This document shows, one piece after another, positions 7,197 through 12,678 of a DNA stretch of 15,091 nucleotides; position 1 is the stretch's first letter, and every line of letters begins with the position of its first letter. The DNA is from Candidatus Woesearchaeota archaeon (lineage in GTDB: Archaea; Nanobdellota; Nanobdellia; Woesearchaeales; UBA525). The notes beneath the pieces are model-generated. The model saw only the letters and a list, made by a program, of their open reading frames with translations. It made no database searches and was not told where the DNA came from. The translations under genes were made by a program, and so were the position numbers. Where the stretch lies: positions 3,358 through 18,448 of the forward strand of contig DUGD01000099.1 of the NCBI GenBank assembly GCA_013331575.1. The letters are read 5' to 3'.

Positions 7197-7311
7197 CTTC
7201 AGAACGCTGCCTTGGCGTAACTCTGAGGGGTGAGTTTGCGAGCCGTTCGCGCTCGAAGAGGGCGAACTCCGGAACGAAGTGACTGGAGGAAGGCGAGCAA
7301 CTGCGAACCCC
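7197..7311. ncRNA. Candidate structured RNA or foldable DNA element
   Basis: Nested complementarity read by eye. CTTCAGA (7197-7203) pairs with TCTGAGG (7222-7228), with ACGC/GCGT inside it (7204-7207/7215-7218). GGGGT (7227-7231) pairs with ACCCC (7307-7311), followed by AGTTTGC (7233-7239) with GCAACT (7297-7302, one bulge). The latter helix encloses hairpins GAGC/GCTC (7240-7243/7251-7254) and CTCC/GGAG (7267-7270/7285-7288). This gives a three-way junction beside a hairpin. No RNA family (RNase P, SRP, box C/D) was recognised, and the strand is unknown. Confidence 0.3.
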
Positions 7312-7413
7312 GAAACACGTCTCTAGTGTATCCGCCGCAGCGCGACGACTAAGAGTGGTGGTTGACTACGGTCGAGAAGGAGTAGTTGACTGCTGATGGT
7401 GAGGACGCGTCAC

Positions 7414-7440
7414 GATGAAAAGAATGGAGAAGAAAAAACA
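7414..7440 (-). terminator. T-rich terminator of the TPR gene
   Basis: On the minus strand, 16 bases past the TPR stop, the sequence becomes T-rich (T6, then TTCTTCTCC and TTCTTTTC), as expected of an archaeal intrinsic terminator. Confidence 0.5.
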
Positions 7441-7456
7441 GGAGTCATCGTTCTTT

Positions 7457-7954
7457 CTACGCCGTCACATCCGCGATGACCGCGCGTACTATCGCCGCGT
7501 TTGATGCGGCGTTCGGGAAGCTACCGAGCGATTCGTAGATCGCCGCGCCCTCTTCGAGCTTCGCGAGATCGGCATCGACATATCGCGCTTGGCTGACAAG
7601 GTTCTGCGCGAGGTCGAACTGGTAGTTCTGGTTATCCGGGTATTGCGCGACGAGCCATCGTAATTGCGAGGTGGCGGTCGCGTATTCGCCGCGTTGGAAT
7701 GCTATCGTCGCGAGGTTGCTGCGTGCTTTTTCGTAGCCAGGTCTTAGTTCGACAGCGCGTTCGAATGCTGCTTGTGCGCCCAGAAGATCGCCCTGCTGGG
7801 CGAGCTCATAACCCAGGTTGTTGTAGAACACCGGATCGTGCTGTATGGGGAGCATCTGCTCCTGGCTCTCGAACGGTCCGACGAGCACGCCGACCGCGAG
7901 GGCGCTGCCTGCGAGCGCTATGAATACTGCTACCATGGCTGCTATCTTGTGCAT
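7457..7954 (-). CDS. Exported or membrane-anchored TPR protein
   Basis: From the ATG at 7954 this is a 165-residue protein. Residues 3-25 (KIAAMVAVFIALAGSALAVG) form a signal peptide or anchor, so the rest should face outside. Tetratricopeptide repeats follow: about 41-74 (PVFYNNLGYELAQQGDLLGA, AFERAVELRPG), 75-108, and weaker ones to about 160. TPRs mediate protein-protein contacts. A GTG at 7963 is in frame, but the SD GGGGGTGA (7967-7960) overlaps that codon and sits 5 nt before the ATG at 7954, so the ATG is preferred. An unusually structured leader precedes the gene. It follows the two surface-protein genes at 8146-9588 but is separated from them by a T-rich terminator. Confidence 0.82.
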   Translation of the reverse strand: MHKIAAMVAVFIALAGSALAVGVLVGPFESQEQMLPIQHDPVFYNNLGYELAQQGDLLGAQAAFERAVELRPGYEKARSNLATIAFQRGEYATATSQLRWLVAQYPDNQNYQFDLAQNLVSQARYVDADLAKLEEGAAIYESLGSFPNAASNAAIVRAVIADVTA

Positions 7955-7959
7955 ACTGT

Positions 7960-7967
7960 TCACCCCC
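7960..7967 (-). promoter_or_regulatory. Strong SD deciding the TPR start codon
   Basis: GGGGGTGA on the minus strand, 5 nt before the ATG at 7954 and only 4 nt downstream of the closing stem of the structured leader. It would be well placed for control by that structure. Confidence 0.7.
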
Positions 7968-7971
7968 TATT

Positions 7972-8087
7972 GAACGATCGCGGGCATATGCCCTCCCTTT
8001 CCGGTCCGGGCATTGTTTCGGGCTTCACGGGTCGGGGCCCCTTACCCCGACGTGCAGCCCTCAGGTTGTATCCCAAGGCGTTCGTTC
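7972..8087 (-). ncRNA. Structured 5' leader, possible riboswitch-like element
   Basis: The ends of this 116-base segment pair: 7972-7981 with 8078-8087, 9 of 10 positions, closing the whole element. Inside is a 15-bp hairpin: GGGCT/AGCCC (8020-8024/8056-8060), CAC/GTG (8026-8028/8052-8054) and GTCGGGG/CCCCGAC (8031-8037/8045-8051), with loop 8038-8044. A second hairpin pairs ATGCCC (7988-7993) with GGGCAT (8008-8013). The same ATGCCC can instead pair with GGGCAT at 7982-7987 (palindrome 7982-7993), giving two mutually exclusive states. A T-rich tract and possible TATA element lie at 8100-8141, and the SD of the TPR gene follows directly. No known riboswitch class was recognised. Confidence 0.5.
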
Positions 8088-8110
8088 TGATTGCATTGTT
8101 TACTTTCTAT

Positions 8111-8141
8111 ATGAAAAATGTGAAAAAAGGATTGAAAAGAG
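8111..8141 (-). terminator. T-rich terminator after the Cys-rich surface protein gene
   Basis: Minus-strand T runs (CTTTTC, CCTTTTTTC, CATTTTTCATAT) begin about 5 bases after the stop at 8146. The last part, TTTTTCATATAG, could double as a TATA-like promoter for the TPR leader. Confidence 0.5.
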
Positions 8142-8145
8142 AGGA

Positions 8146-8964
8146 TTACTTGACTAGGAACGAGTCGCTTATGCTCTCCTCGTTGATCTCATTGCCATCC
8201 TCATCATAGAGGTATATGACGACTTGGAATGTGGCTGGGTTCTTCGCTGACGAATCGACGATGTAGTTGCCGACCGGTGACCTGTAGTAGTCTTTGAGGT
8301 CGAAGTCGGTCTTCGTCACGCTCGCGCCGCTCTTCAAGCTGCCGATGCTGAACTCCGCGTACGGGTCGTTGCACTCCGTGTCATAGTCGAGTTGGTTGTA
8401 GCAGATGTCGAGCGATCCTGCCTTCCTGATGAAGAGTTTCGCGATGAACTCCTGCGGTTTGTCGAGGCCGTTCGTCACCTTGTAGCTTACGCTTGTGAGT
8501 TTGAGCGCTCCGGACGCCGATTCGGTGGTCTTCGCGTTCGTCACGAGCAGGTCGACCTCTCCGCTGAGAACCACGGGTGCGGTGCTTGTGCATTTTCCGC
8601 TCACGCAGTAGCCGCCGATGCAATCCGCTGCAACACTGCATGCCTTTCCGCTGCCGCACTTGGTGCGGACGCCGCCGCAATCGACATCGGTCTCATCCTG
8701 GTTCTTGGTCCCGTCGGTGCACGTCTCTTTCGGCGGTTCGGGTGTCGCGGTCGTCTCTTGTGGTGGCGGGGTCGTTGTTCCGCCGGTGCCTGCGGGAGGT
8801 GTCGTCACGGCGCCTTTGCTATCGCTTGGTGTCGTTGTGTCTGCGTTGTCATCGTCCATCCATGCGAGCGCGAGGAGCACTGCGAGCACGATGATGATGA
8901 TCCAGTAGAGCAATCGCTCGAGATAGATCGGTTTGACAGTGATGCTAATCTGCGTTTCGTCCAT
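8146..8964 (-). CDS. Membrane-anchored surface protein with Cys-rich module
   Basis: This 272-residue protein has one membrane segment at about 16-35 (ERLLYWIIIIVLAVLLALAW), then a Thr/Pro/Gly-rich linker (about 40-80). The linker is followed by a compact cysteine module, C-x-DG-x-KN-x-DETDVDCGG-x(4)-C and further Cys pairs ending in DCIGGYCVSGKC. The C-terminal part (about 133-272) looks like a beta-sandwich domain. The Cys module is known from secreted proteins of DPANN archaea and some bacteria and is presumably disulfide-bonded outside the cell. The ATG at 8964 has the SD GGTGA, which overlaps the stop codon of the upstream gene (6 bases between stop and ATG), so the two are translationally coupled. 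Its function is unknown; cell-surface binding is plausible. Confidence 0.8.
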   Translation of the reverse strand: MDETQISITVKPIYLERLLYWIIIIVLAVLLALAWMDDDNADTTTPSDSKGAVTTPPAGTGGTTTPPPQETTATPEPPKETCTDGTKNQDETDVDCGGVRTKCGSGKACSVAADCIGGYCVSGKCTSTAPVVLSGEVDLLVTNAKTTESASGALKLTSVSYKVTNGLDKPQEFIAKLFIRKAGSLDICYNQLDYDTECNDPYAEFSIGSLKSGASVTKTDFDLKDYYRSPVGNYIVDSSAKNPATFQVVIYLYDEDGNEINEESISDSFLVK

Positions 8965-8970
8965 GATACT

Positions 8971-9588
8971 TCACCTTTGTCTCTTGGGTTTCTTGATCGT
9001 GATCTTCGTTGATGCGCCGCTCTTTGTTTTGGCTTTCGTCGCTGTTTTTTGTTCCATGCTTTTGCCAAGCGACTTCGCGAGCTCTTCCACTATCTTGTCG
9101 TGTTTTGTCTTTCGTGATGCTTTTTTCTTGAGCGGTGTCGGTTTCTGGATGAACATGTTCCGTTCGTCCTTCTCTTTGGGTGGCGGTACGACCTTCTGTT
9201 GTGTCGCCGGAGCGGGGTGCTTGATCGGTTCCACGCTCACACCCATCGCTTTCGCGAGCGCGTGCAAGTCGGCGGGATCGTAAGCTTTCGTTTTCTCGTT
9301 ATTGATCGATGGGTTCGTTGTCGGATGGTTTGGTGTGGCTGTGCCTGGTTGGGTCGCGGGTTTGATGACGGGAGTATCGGTCTTCTTCTGCGTGGTTTTC
9401 GTATCGTTTTTCCTTTGTATGGAAAAGAGCGGTTTCTCAGGAGTGGCCGTCGTAGGTTTCTGTTGTATACTGATCGCCGTGGGTGCGCTGGGCTTCGCCT
9501 TGTTCACCGTGACATTGATAGGCGTCTTATCTGTTGCCTTCGGTGCTTTCTGCTTCCTCTTGATGTTGATGCCGAAGAACGACTTCAT
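8971..9588 (-). CDS. Lys/Thr/Pro-rich basic low-complexity protein
   Basis: This 205-residue protein is dominated by Lys, Thr, Pro, Ala and Gln and is probably disordered. Two short amphipathic segments stand out and resemble each other: about 103-116 (DPADLHALAKAMGV) and about 163-180 (HDKIVEELAKSLGKSMEQ). The C-terminus is strongly basic (KITIKKPKRQR). No membrane segment is visible, so it is likely cytoplasmic and may bind nucleic acid or the cytoplasmic face of its partner. The ATG at 9588 is supported by the SD GGTGA (9597-9593), 4 nt away, and by an upstream BRE/TATA. It is the first gene of an operon with the Cys-rich surface protein, 6 bases downstream. No family was recognised. Confidence 0.72.
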   Translation of the reverse strand: MKSFFGINIKRKQKAPKATDKTPINVTVNKAKPSAPTAISIQQKPTTATPEKPLFSIQRKNDTKTTQKKTDTPVIKPATQPGTATPNHPTTNPSINNEKTKAYDPADLHALAKAMGVSVEPIKHPAPATQQKVVPPPKEKDERNMFIQKPTPLKKKASRKTKHDKIVEELAKSLGKSMEQKTATKAKTKSGASTKITIKKPKRQR

Positions 9589-9618
9589 ACCCTCACCACA
9601 GCCCCTCTCTCGTCAGGA

Positions 9619-9637
9619 CTTTTAAAGGTTTCGACGA
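9619..9637 (-). promoter_or_regulatory. BRE/TATA promoter of the surface-protein operon
   Basis: On the minus strand CGAAACC is followed by TTTAAAAG, 30-40 nt upstream of the ATG at 9588, leaving room for a short leader with the SD. The core TTTTAAA is nearly symmetric and could also fire on the plus strand, which would put a start near 9650, at the edge of the foldable element. Confidence 0.5.
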
Positions 9638-9651
9638 TGGAATGATGTACT

Positions 9652-10054
9652 CGCGGAAATCATCTCGGCCGAACGCCGCAGTGCCGCTTCGGCGATTACG
9701 CCTCGCGGGCGGCGTTCCCAGGCATCGACTCTTAGCGGTTCTCTATGTGTCGCGCTGTTCTGCTGGAGGCCGATGCCTTAATCAGGCCGTGCTGATGATT
9801 TCCGCGTCTTTCTAGCGCGGATCAATGGTCCTGTGATGTCGTAGGCGTATTGGCTTGCGGTGACGTTGAATCGATATAGAAATCTAAGAAAAATGAACCT
9901 CCCTTGGCTAAGACCGGGGTATTCTTGCCTCAACGCGAGGGACGCGGAGCATGCACTGCTCGTTCCTCGCAGCATCAACGAAAACGCGCCTGCATGAATC
10001 GGCGCGTTTACTGCAGACACTCCAAGGCGTCCCTCCTCGCGCTGAAGCACGAGG
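9652..10054. ncRNA. Candidate multi-domain structured RNA
   Basis: Domain 1: a perfect 13-bp inverted repeat (9652-9664/9794-9806) continues through GGCC/GGCC (9667-9670/9785-9788). It encloses two hairpins, GAACGCCGC/GCGGCGTTC (9671-9679/9709-9717) and AGGCATCG/CGATGCCT (9720-9727/9771-9778). Domain 2: GAGGGACGC/GCGTCCCTC (9937-9945/10027-10035) encloses GAGCA/TGCTC (9947-9951/9957-9961) and a 9-bp hairpin (9982-9990/10001-10009). A hairpin with CTCG/CGAG (10036-10039/10050-10053) follows at once. TCCGCG/CGCGGA (9801-9806/9816-9821) competes with the outer stem. So many perfect helices, nested and in order, are unlikely by chance. I could not match the region to RNase P, SRP or other archaeal RNAs. 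The strand is unknown. Confidence 0.42.
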
Positions 10055-10067
10055 TATCACTAATTTA

Positions 10068-10090
10068 AAGAAAAAATAAAGAAAAGAAAG
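10068..10090 (-). terminator. T-rich terminator after eS1
   Basis: On the minus strand, T runs (CTTTCTTTTC, TTTATTTTTTC) begin about 15 bases past the eS1 stop, the normal form of an archaeal terminator. The TTTAAATTA that follows on the minus strand (10062-10070) could serve as a TATA box for a minus-strand RNA from the fold below. Confidence 0.5.
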
Positions 10091-10105
10091 GATGGAGTTG
10101 TAGGC

Positions 10106-10936
10106 TTATACGCCCGGCTCTTCAGGACCCTCGGTCGGCTGCGATTTGCCCGCGCCGGCTTCGGCCTCCTCTACCTCTTGCGGCGCGAGCTCCTTCTTGC
10201 GGGGCTTGCGGCTGCCGCGGGTAGGTGCTGCCTGCAGCGCTATCTCCTCGCCGACGCCGGCTGCTGCCGCGGCCGATGCGAGTTGCGCTCTGCGGGCGTC
10301 CTCTTCCGCCACTTCCTTCTCCATGATCTCTTCCATCTCGGCCGTCATCTTGCGGTCCTTGGGGACGATGGTGATGAAGCGGATGTCTGCGGAGCGAAGC
10401 GGGTGCGTCTTGCTGCACAGGTCGCGTAGCATGCGCTGGGTCTTCATCTCGATGATGTCCTTGACGATATCGTCGAAGCGCATCTTCGCGTACATGTCGC
10501 GCAGGCGCTTGCGGACCGTCATGCGGATCTCGGTCTGCGCGGATTTGGATGCTTTTGTGTTCGTGACGAGCGTGGGCTTGACGCGGACCAGGCGGCCGCC
10601 GCCGATGCGCACGACGAAGCTGTCATCGACCTTGTCGCGGCCGCGGCGGATGAGGCGTTTTATCGCCGACGGCGTCATCTCGATGCCGACGACTTGTGTG
10701 TGCGCCCTTCCTTCCTTGACCTCTTTCACGTCGAAGCGGACGCTGTAGCCCTGCTTTCGCGGGTCGTCTGTTATGACCATGAGGTTCGTCGTGATGCTCT
10801 TTTTGAGGAGCTCTTCGTTCTCTGCGATGAAGCACTCGCCGATGACTGCGTGGTCGAACGACTTCGGGGCCAGGATGGGCGCCCAATGCTTCTTCTTGAC
10901 TTTGCTGCTTGTCTTGACCGTTCTTTTCTCTGCCAT
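10106..10936 (-). CDS. rps3ae: Small-subunit ribosomal protein eS1 (S3Ae) with long C-terminal tail
   Basis: Residues 1 to about 205 are a full eS1/S3Ae protein: KKKHWAPILAPKSFDHAVIG, then NLMVITDDPRKQGYSVRF, GIEMTPSAIKRLIRRGRDKV, VRVKPTLVTNTKA, MRFDDIVKDIIEMKTQRML and LRSADIRFITIVP. It is a component of the archaeal/eukaryal 30S/40S subunit near the mRNA exit. The last 70 residues are an unusual tail that alternates Ala/Glu-rich and basic stretches (TRGSRKPRKKELAP) and ends acidic; archaeal homologues usually stop near 200 residues. The ATG at 10936 has the SD GAGGCGA (10948-10942), 5 nt away. The gene stands alone, followed by a T-rich terminator. Confidence 0.95.
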   Translation of the reverse strand: MAEKRTVKTSSKVKKKHWAPILAPKSFDHAVIGECFIAENEELLKKSITTNLMVITDDPRKQGYSVRFDVKEVKEGRAHTQVVGIEMTPSAIKRLIRRGRDKVDDSFVVRIGGGRLVRVKPTLVTNTKASKSAQTEIRMTVRKRLRDMYAKMRFDDIVKDIIEMKTQRMLRDLCSKTHPLRSADIRFITIVPKDRKMTAEMEEIMEKEVAEEDARRAQLASAAAAAGVGEEIALQAAPTRGSRKPRKKELAPQEVEEAEAGAGKSQPTEGPEEPGV

Positions 10937-11180
10937 GAATGTCGCCTCGTTCGCGCTTTTCGCGCGGTTGGTTGTGTTGTGGTCGCGTTGCCGGGTGTAT
11001 CCCGTCGTCGCGATGGAGCGTTAAAACAGTACTAGATACCTATGGTGACTGCCCCTCAGCTTCCTGCCGATCGGGGAAAAGTAAAATGGGTACTGTCGAG
11101 GACCGGCCGCCTGTTTATAAAGATTGCGGGTCTCGCGGTGCACGCTATCGTCGAGAAGGGATTGTTCTTGTTCCCACAGG
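10937..11180. other. Upstream region of eS1; no gene seen
   Basis: The 244 bases between eS1 and the next minus-strand gene contain the eS1 SD and a minus-strand TATA-like CTTTATAAAC (about 11113-11122). If that TATA is used, eS1 mRNA would carry a leader of roughly 150 nt. A weaker TATA-like GTTTTAACG lies at about 11022-11030. The short frames present have no SD or recognisable product. Confidence 0.4.
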
Positions 11181-11930
11181 CTATCTTTTTGTGGTGTCGG
11201 GTGCGGGCAGGAGCAGTATGGAGCTGATGGCGCGGCCGATATCGTCCGCCGGTGCGCTTGCAACGGTGGTGTTCGGAGGCATTGACCGTTCTTGTAGTGC
11301 CGCTGCAAGTGCTCTCTCCGCGTGACTTGATTCCACATAGGTGGCCGGGTGGTCTGTTGTGGTGATGTCGATGACAGGCCCCGGCCCTCCTATGGCGTTC
11401 ATGCGTTCGATGAATCTGTCAGCCACCGTCGTGAGGTAGTGCTCCCGTACTCTTTCGAGGTATATCGCCTTCATGTCGATGATCGTTCCGAGATACGGTA
11501 TGAATGAGAGCGCTTCGCGTTTCGCGATGTGCCAGAACGCCCCCTTATCGCCGCTTTTGCGTTCGTACCATGCGGCATAGCCTAGTTTCGGCGCGACCTC
11601 TGCGAGGTTGAGCAGGAACCGGGCGAATGTCCCGTATGCGGGGAGGAGCTCCATCGTGCCTCCGATTGCCGCCATGATGCGGTCGGTGGTATCCACCACT
11701 TTCGCGCCGGCGATATACTTATGATGTTCATTGTACGTCTCTTGGATGACGCGTTCGAGCGTGCGCTTCGCGCGCGGGTCCGCTTCCAGCGCATCGTACA
11801 CGCGAGAGTCGTGTTTCATCACTTCTGTGGTGTGGCCATCGAGCGATTCGCGTTGGAACGCCGGCAGGATGATGCCTGCGAGGTCATGCGCGATCTGTTG
11901 CGTGCGCGGGCTGTATTGCAGGCGGGGCAT
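11181..11930 (-). CDS. Hypothetical protein with two hydrophobic segments
   Basis: I do not recognise this 249-residue protein. The N-terminal third is helical and polar. It is followed by a long hydrophobic/aromatic stretch (about 86-122, with IMAAIGGTMELLPAYGTFAR then FLLNLAEVAPKLGYAAWY) and a second one at about 139-156 (EALSFIPYLGTIIDMKAIYL). These may be membrane hairpins or buried helices. The C-terminal 60 residues are Ala/Thr/Pro-rich and probably flexible. A TATA box (GTATAAAC, about 11951-11960) lies about 25 nt before the ATG at 11930 and there is no SD, so the transcript is probably leaderless. It is divergent from the gene at 12033. Confidence 0.72.
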   Translation of the reverse strand: MPRLQYSPRTQQIAHDLAGIILPAFQRESLDGHTTEVMKHDSRVYDALEADPRAKRTLERVIQETYNEHHKYIAGAKVVDTTDRIMAAIGGTMELLPAYGTFARFLLNLAEVAPKLGYAAWYERKSGDKGAFWHIAKREALSFIPYLGTIIDMKAIYLERVREHYLTTVADRFIERMNAIGGPGPVIDITTTDHPATYVESSHAERALAAALQERSMPPNTTVASAPADDIGRAISSILLLPAPDTTKR

Positions 11931-11950
11931 GACGTGCAGAAATCGGTCGG

Positions 11951-11960
11951 TGTTTATACG
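11951..11960 (-). promoter_or_regulatory. TATA box of a probable leaderless transcript
   Basis: CGTATAAACA on the minus strand is centred about 25 nt upstream of the ATG at 11930, the spacing at which archaeal transcription starts on or next to the start codon. Confidence 0.55.
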
Positions 11961-12032
11961 CTTTGTTCTGAGTGTGACTTTCTATCGCGTTGCTGTTAAT
12001 GTCGATCGGCCATCAATGATTATGATCGTGCG

Positions 12033-12581
12033 ATGCCCGTAGGCAAGTTTAAATTGCTGGTTCCACTCCCTTTTCTCTCAGGAGATGAACGTATGTGTGT
12101 CGGCGCATTACTGAAGTTGCAAGCGGCTTATTTCATACAGAATGGGCGGGATATCGATACCTGGAAGATCGACTTCGATGATCGTTTCAGTAGGCTGCAA
12201 GTGAGCGATGATGTTCTCGACCGTAGACGGGCGTGGAGCAGACCTGTCGAGACTGAACAGGGCATCTACGTCCTCGTGAACAGATTGTTCAGGAAATCTC
12301 GTTGTTATCGTTTCGTGCCGGTCTCCTCATCAACCGAGACCTCGTCCGGGGTGATAGAATATGCGCCGGTGCCTGGGCTGTACGGGGTAGGGAGCATTCC
12401 TGCTGAGCGCGTCAATTACATCATCCGTGATCACATCCGTGTGATCGATTTCGATGGTGAGGTCGGCTGCGATGGAGTGCGGGATGTATCGCCGGATGTG
12501 GTCGCGTTGAAGCTTTCTGGCCACACTCTCGAGGGTAGACTCATCAATGTCCCTGATGTAGTGGTGTTGAACAATACCTGA
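12033..12581 (+). CDS. Hypothetical protein, possibly frameshifted at its 3' end
   Basis: This 182-residue protein, read from the ATG at 12033, has no recognised domain. It looks soluble and mixed alpha/beta, with segments FKLLVPLPFLSG, EQGIYVLVNRLFRKSRCYRF, HIRVIDFDGEVG and VVALKLSGHTLEGRLINVP. There is no signal peptide or membrane helix. No convincing SD precedes the ATG, in keeping with leaderless neighbours. Just past position 12557 a different frame stays open to 12673 and reads as plausible protein (VEQYLIVCVSDIYRVGAMLE, then DIDNHPELFLNEDWC). The annotated stop at 12579-12581 may therefore result from a one-base shift, and the intact protein would be about 220 residues. Confidence 0.6.
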   Translation: MPVGKFKLLVPLPFLSGDERMCVGALLKLQAAYFIQNGRDIDTWKIDFDDRFSRLQVSDDVLDRRRAWSRPVETEQGIYVLVNRLFRKSRCYRFVPVSSSTETSSGVIEYAPVPGLYGVGSIPAERVNYIIRDHIRVIDFDGEVGCDGVRDVSPDVVALKLSGHTLEGRLINVPDVVVLNNT

Positions 12582-12649
12582 TCGTCTGCGTATCGGACAT
12601 CTATCGCGTCGGTGCGATGCTCGAAGATATCGATAACCATCCAGAACTG

Positions 12650-12659
12650 TTTTTAAATG
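12650..12659 (+). promoter_or_regulatory. TATA box of the HIT gene
   Basis: TTTTTAAATG is centred about 25 nt upstream of the ATG at 12679. No SD lies between, so the mRNA is probably leaderless. Confidence 0.5.
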
Positions 12660-12678
12660 AAGACTGGTGTTGAATAGT

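Larger units (their letters stand above)
7112..7456. other. Gene-free stretch between TPR gene and toxin-antitoxin promoter
   Basis: No credible protein-coding gene is seen here. From the low end it holds the toxin-antitoxin operator and TATA box (7113-7142), a self-complementary element (7197-7311), a 12-base near-direct repeat (7358-7369 and 7382-7393, both containing GTTGACT), and a T-rich minus-strand terminator (7414-7440). Confidence 0.6.
9589..10105. other. 517-base gene-free stretch
   Basis: This stretch contains the surface-operon promoter (about 9619-9637), a large multi-branched foldable region (9652-10054) and the T-rich terminator of the eS1 gene (10068-10090). A 90-codon minus-strand frame (9778-10050, GTG start) runs through the fold. 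It has no SD or recognised domain and is more likely incidental, although a degraded gene end cannot be excluded. Confidence 0.6.

Noticed and set aside
7149..7226. Possible box C/D guide RNA (TGATGA near 7150, CTGA at 7223)
   Set aside because: The boxes are about 70 nt apart with no C'/D' pair between them, so the archaeal double-guide layout is missing.
7358..7393. Short direct repeats (GTTGACT at 7361 and 7385) as a CRISPR-like start
   Set aside because: There are only two imperfect copies about 24 bases apart, with no array of regular spacers.
9652..10054. Identification of the fold as RNase P RNA or SRP RNA
   Set aside because: The conserved RNase P core segments and the SRP GGAAG...GGAGCAGC hairpin could not be found on either strand.
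11042..11227. 61-codon plus-strand frame between eS1 and the 11181 gene
   Set aside because: It has no SD or promoter at a useful distance and overlaps the end of the opposite-strand gene.
11021..11338. 105-codon minus-strand frame overlapping the 3' end of the 11181-11930 gene
   Set aside because: It has no SD, no domain and an atypical composition, and its upstream half lies inside a better-supported gene in another frame.
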